Source: Gammaproteobacteria bacterium (lineage in GTDB: Bacteria > Pseudomonadota > Gammaproteobacteria > UBA6429 > Thiohalophilaceae). From it: a stretch of DNA of 13,582 nt. Location of the stretch: the NCBI GenBank assembly GCA_011052165.1, contig DRJN01000053.1:1-13582 (forward strand), written 5' to 3'. This document shows, piece after piece, positions 13,540 through 13,582 of this stretch. The notes below the pieces were generated by a model. The model was not told the origin of the DNA. It saw nothing but the letters and a program-made list of their open reading frames with translations, and did no database searches. The stretch's first letter is position 1. Every line of letters begins with the position of its first letter. The position numbers and the translations under genes were made by a program.

Positions 13540-13582
13540 TAAGTACCTTCACGAAATAATTTTCTGCAAAATGCACAGAAAA

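Overview
This window holds most of a molybdenum nitrogenase (nif) cluster from a diazotrophic proteobacterium, most likely a gammaproteobacterium. The reasons are group-I NifH/NifD/NifK sequences whose cofactor ligands fall at Azotobacter numbering, textbook NifA and sigma54 sites, moderate GC content, and a GC-rich CCCTCACCCC-type palindromic repeat of a kind common in gammaproteobacteria. The species cannot be named from the sequence alone.

Layout. Positions 1-82 are the last codons of an unrecognised gene. Positions 85-1328 are an accessory stretch: a DUF1778 antitoxin / GNAT toxin pair with its own operator-promoter, bracketed by two copies of a 104-bp terminal-inverted-repeat element (MITE-like). 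On the minus strand, 2421-1436 encodes a SIR2-like protein followed, by TAATG overlap, by a 33-codon cysteine-rich ORF that may be a truncated relic. The SIR2 gene diverges from nifH across a 297-bp region with a NifA site (TGT-N10-ACA) and a sigma54 -24/-12 promoter.

From 2719 to 8950 on the plus strand come nifH, nifD, nifK, nifT, a 2[4Fe-4S] ferredoxin, a short NifX/NafY-domain protein (nifY-like) and a 327-residue protein I do not recognise. A second NifA/sigma54 promoter with two tandem NifA sites drives a second unit: one 933-codon ORF in which NifE and NifN are fused, then nifX (overlapping), a DUF269 NifX-associated protein, a third copy of the 104-bp element in opposite orientation, and ferredoxin III (fdxB) with an unusually acidic insert. 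The last 131 bp are noncoding and carry a TACCCC/GGGGTA palindrome.

How the parts work together: NifH passes electrons to the NifDK dinitrogenase. NifEN is the scaffold on which the NifB-derived precursor is matured to FeMo-cofactor. The NifX and NifY-like proteins carry cofactor-binding domains and probably ferry cofactor intermediates. The two ferredoxins probably supply electrons for catalysis or cofactor synthesis. nifB, nifA, nifL, nifUSV and nifM are not in this window.

The most notable points are the natural NifE-NifN fusion, with an ATA codon exactly where NifN would start; the SIR2-like gene facing nifH and apparently lacking the sirtuin histidine; the unknown 327-residue nif-embedded protein; and the three copies of a 104-bp mobile repeat, one of them inside the nif unit.
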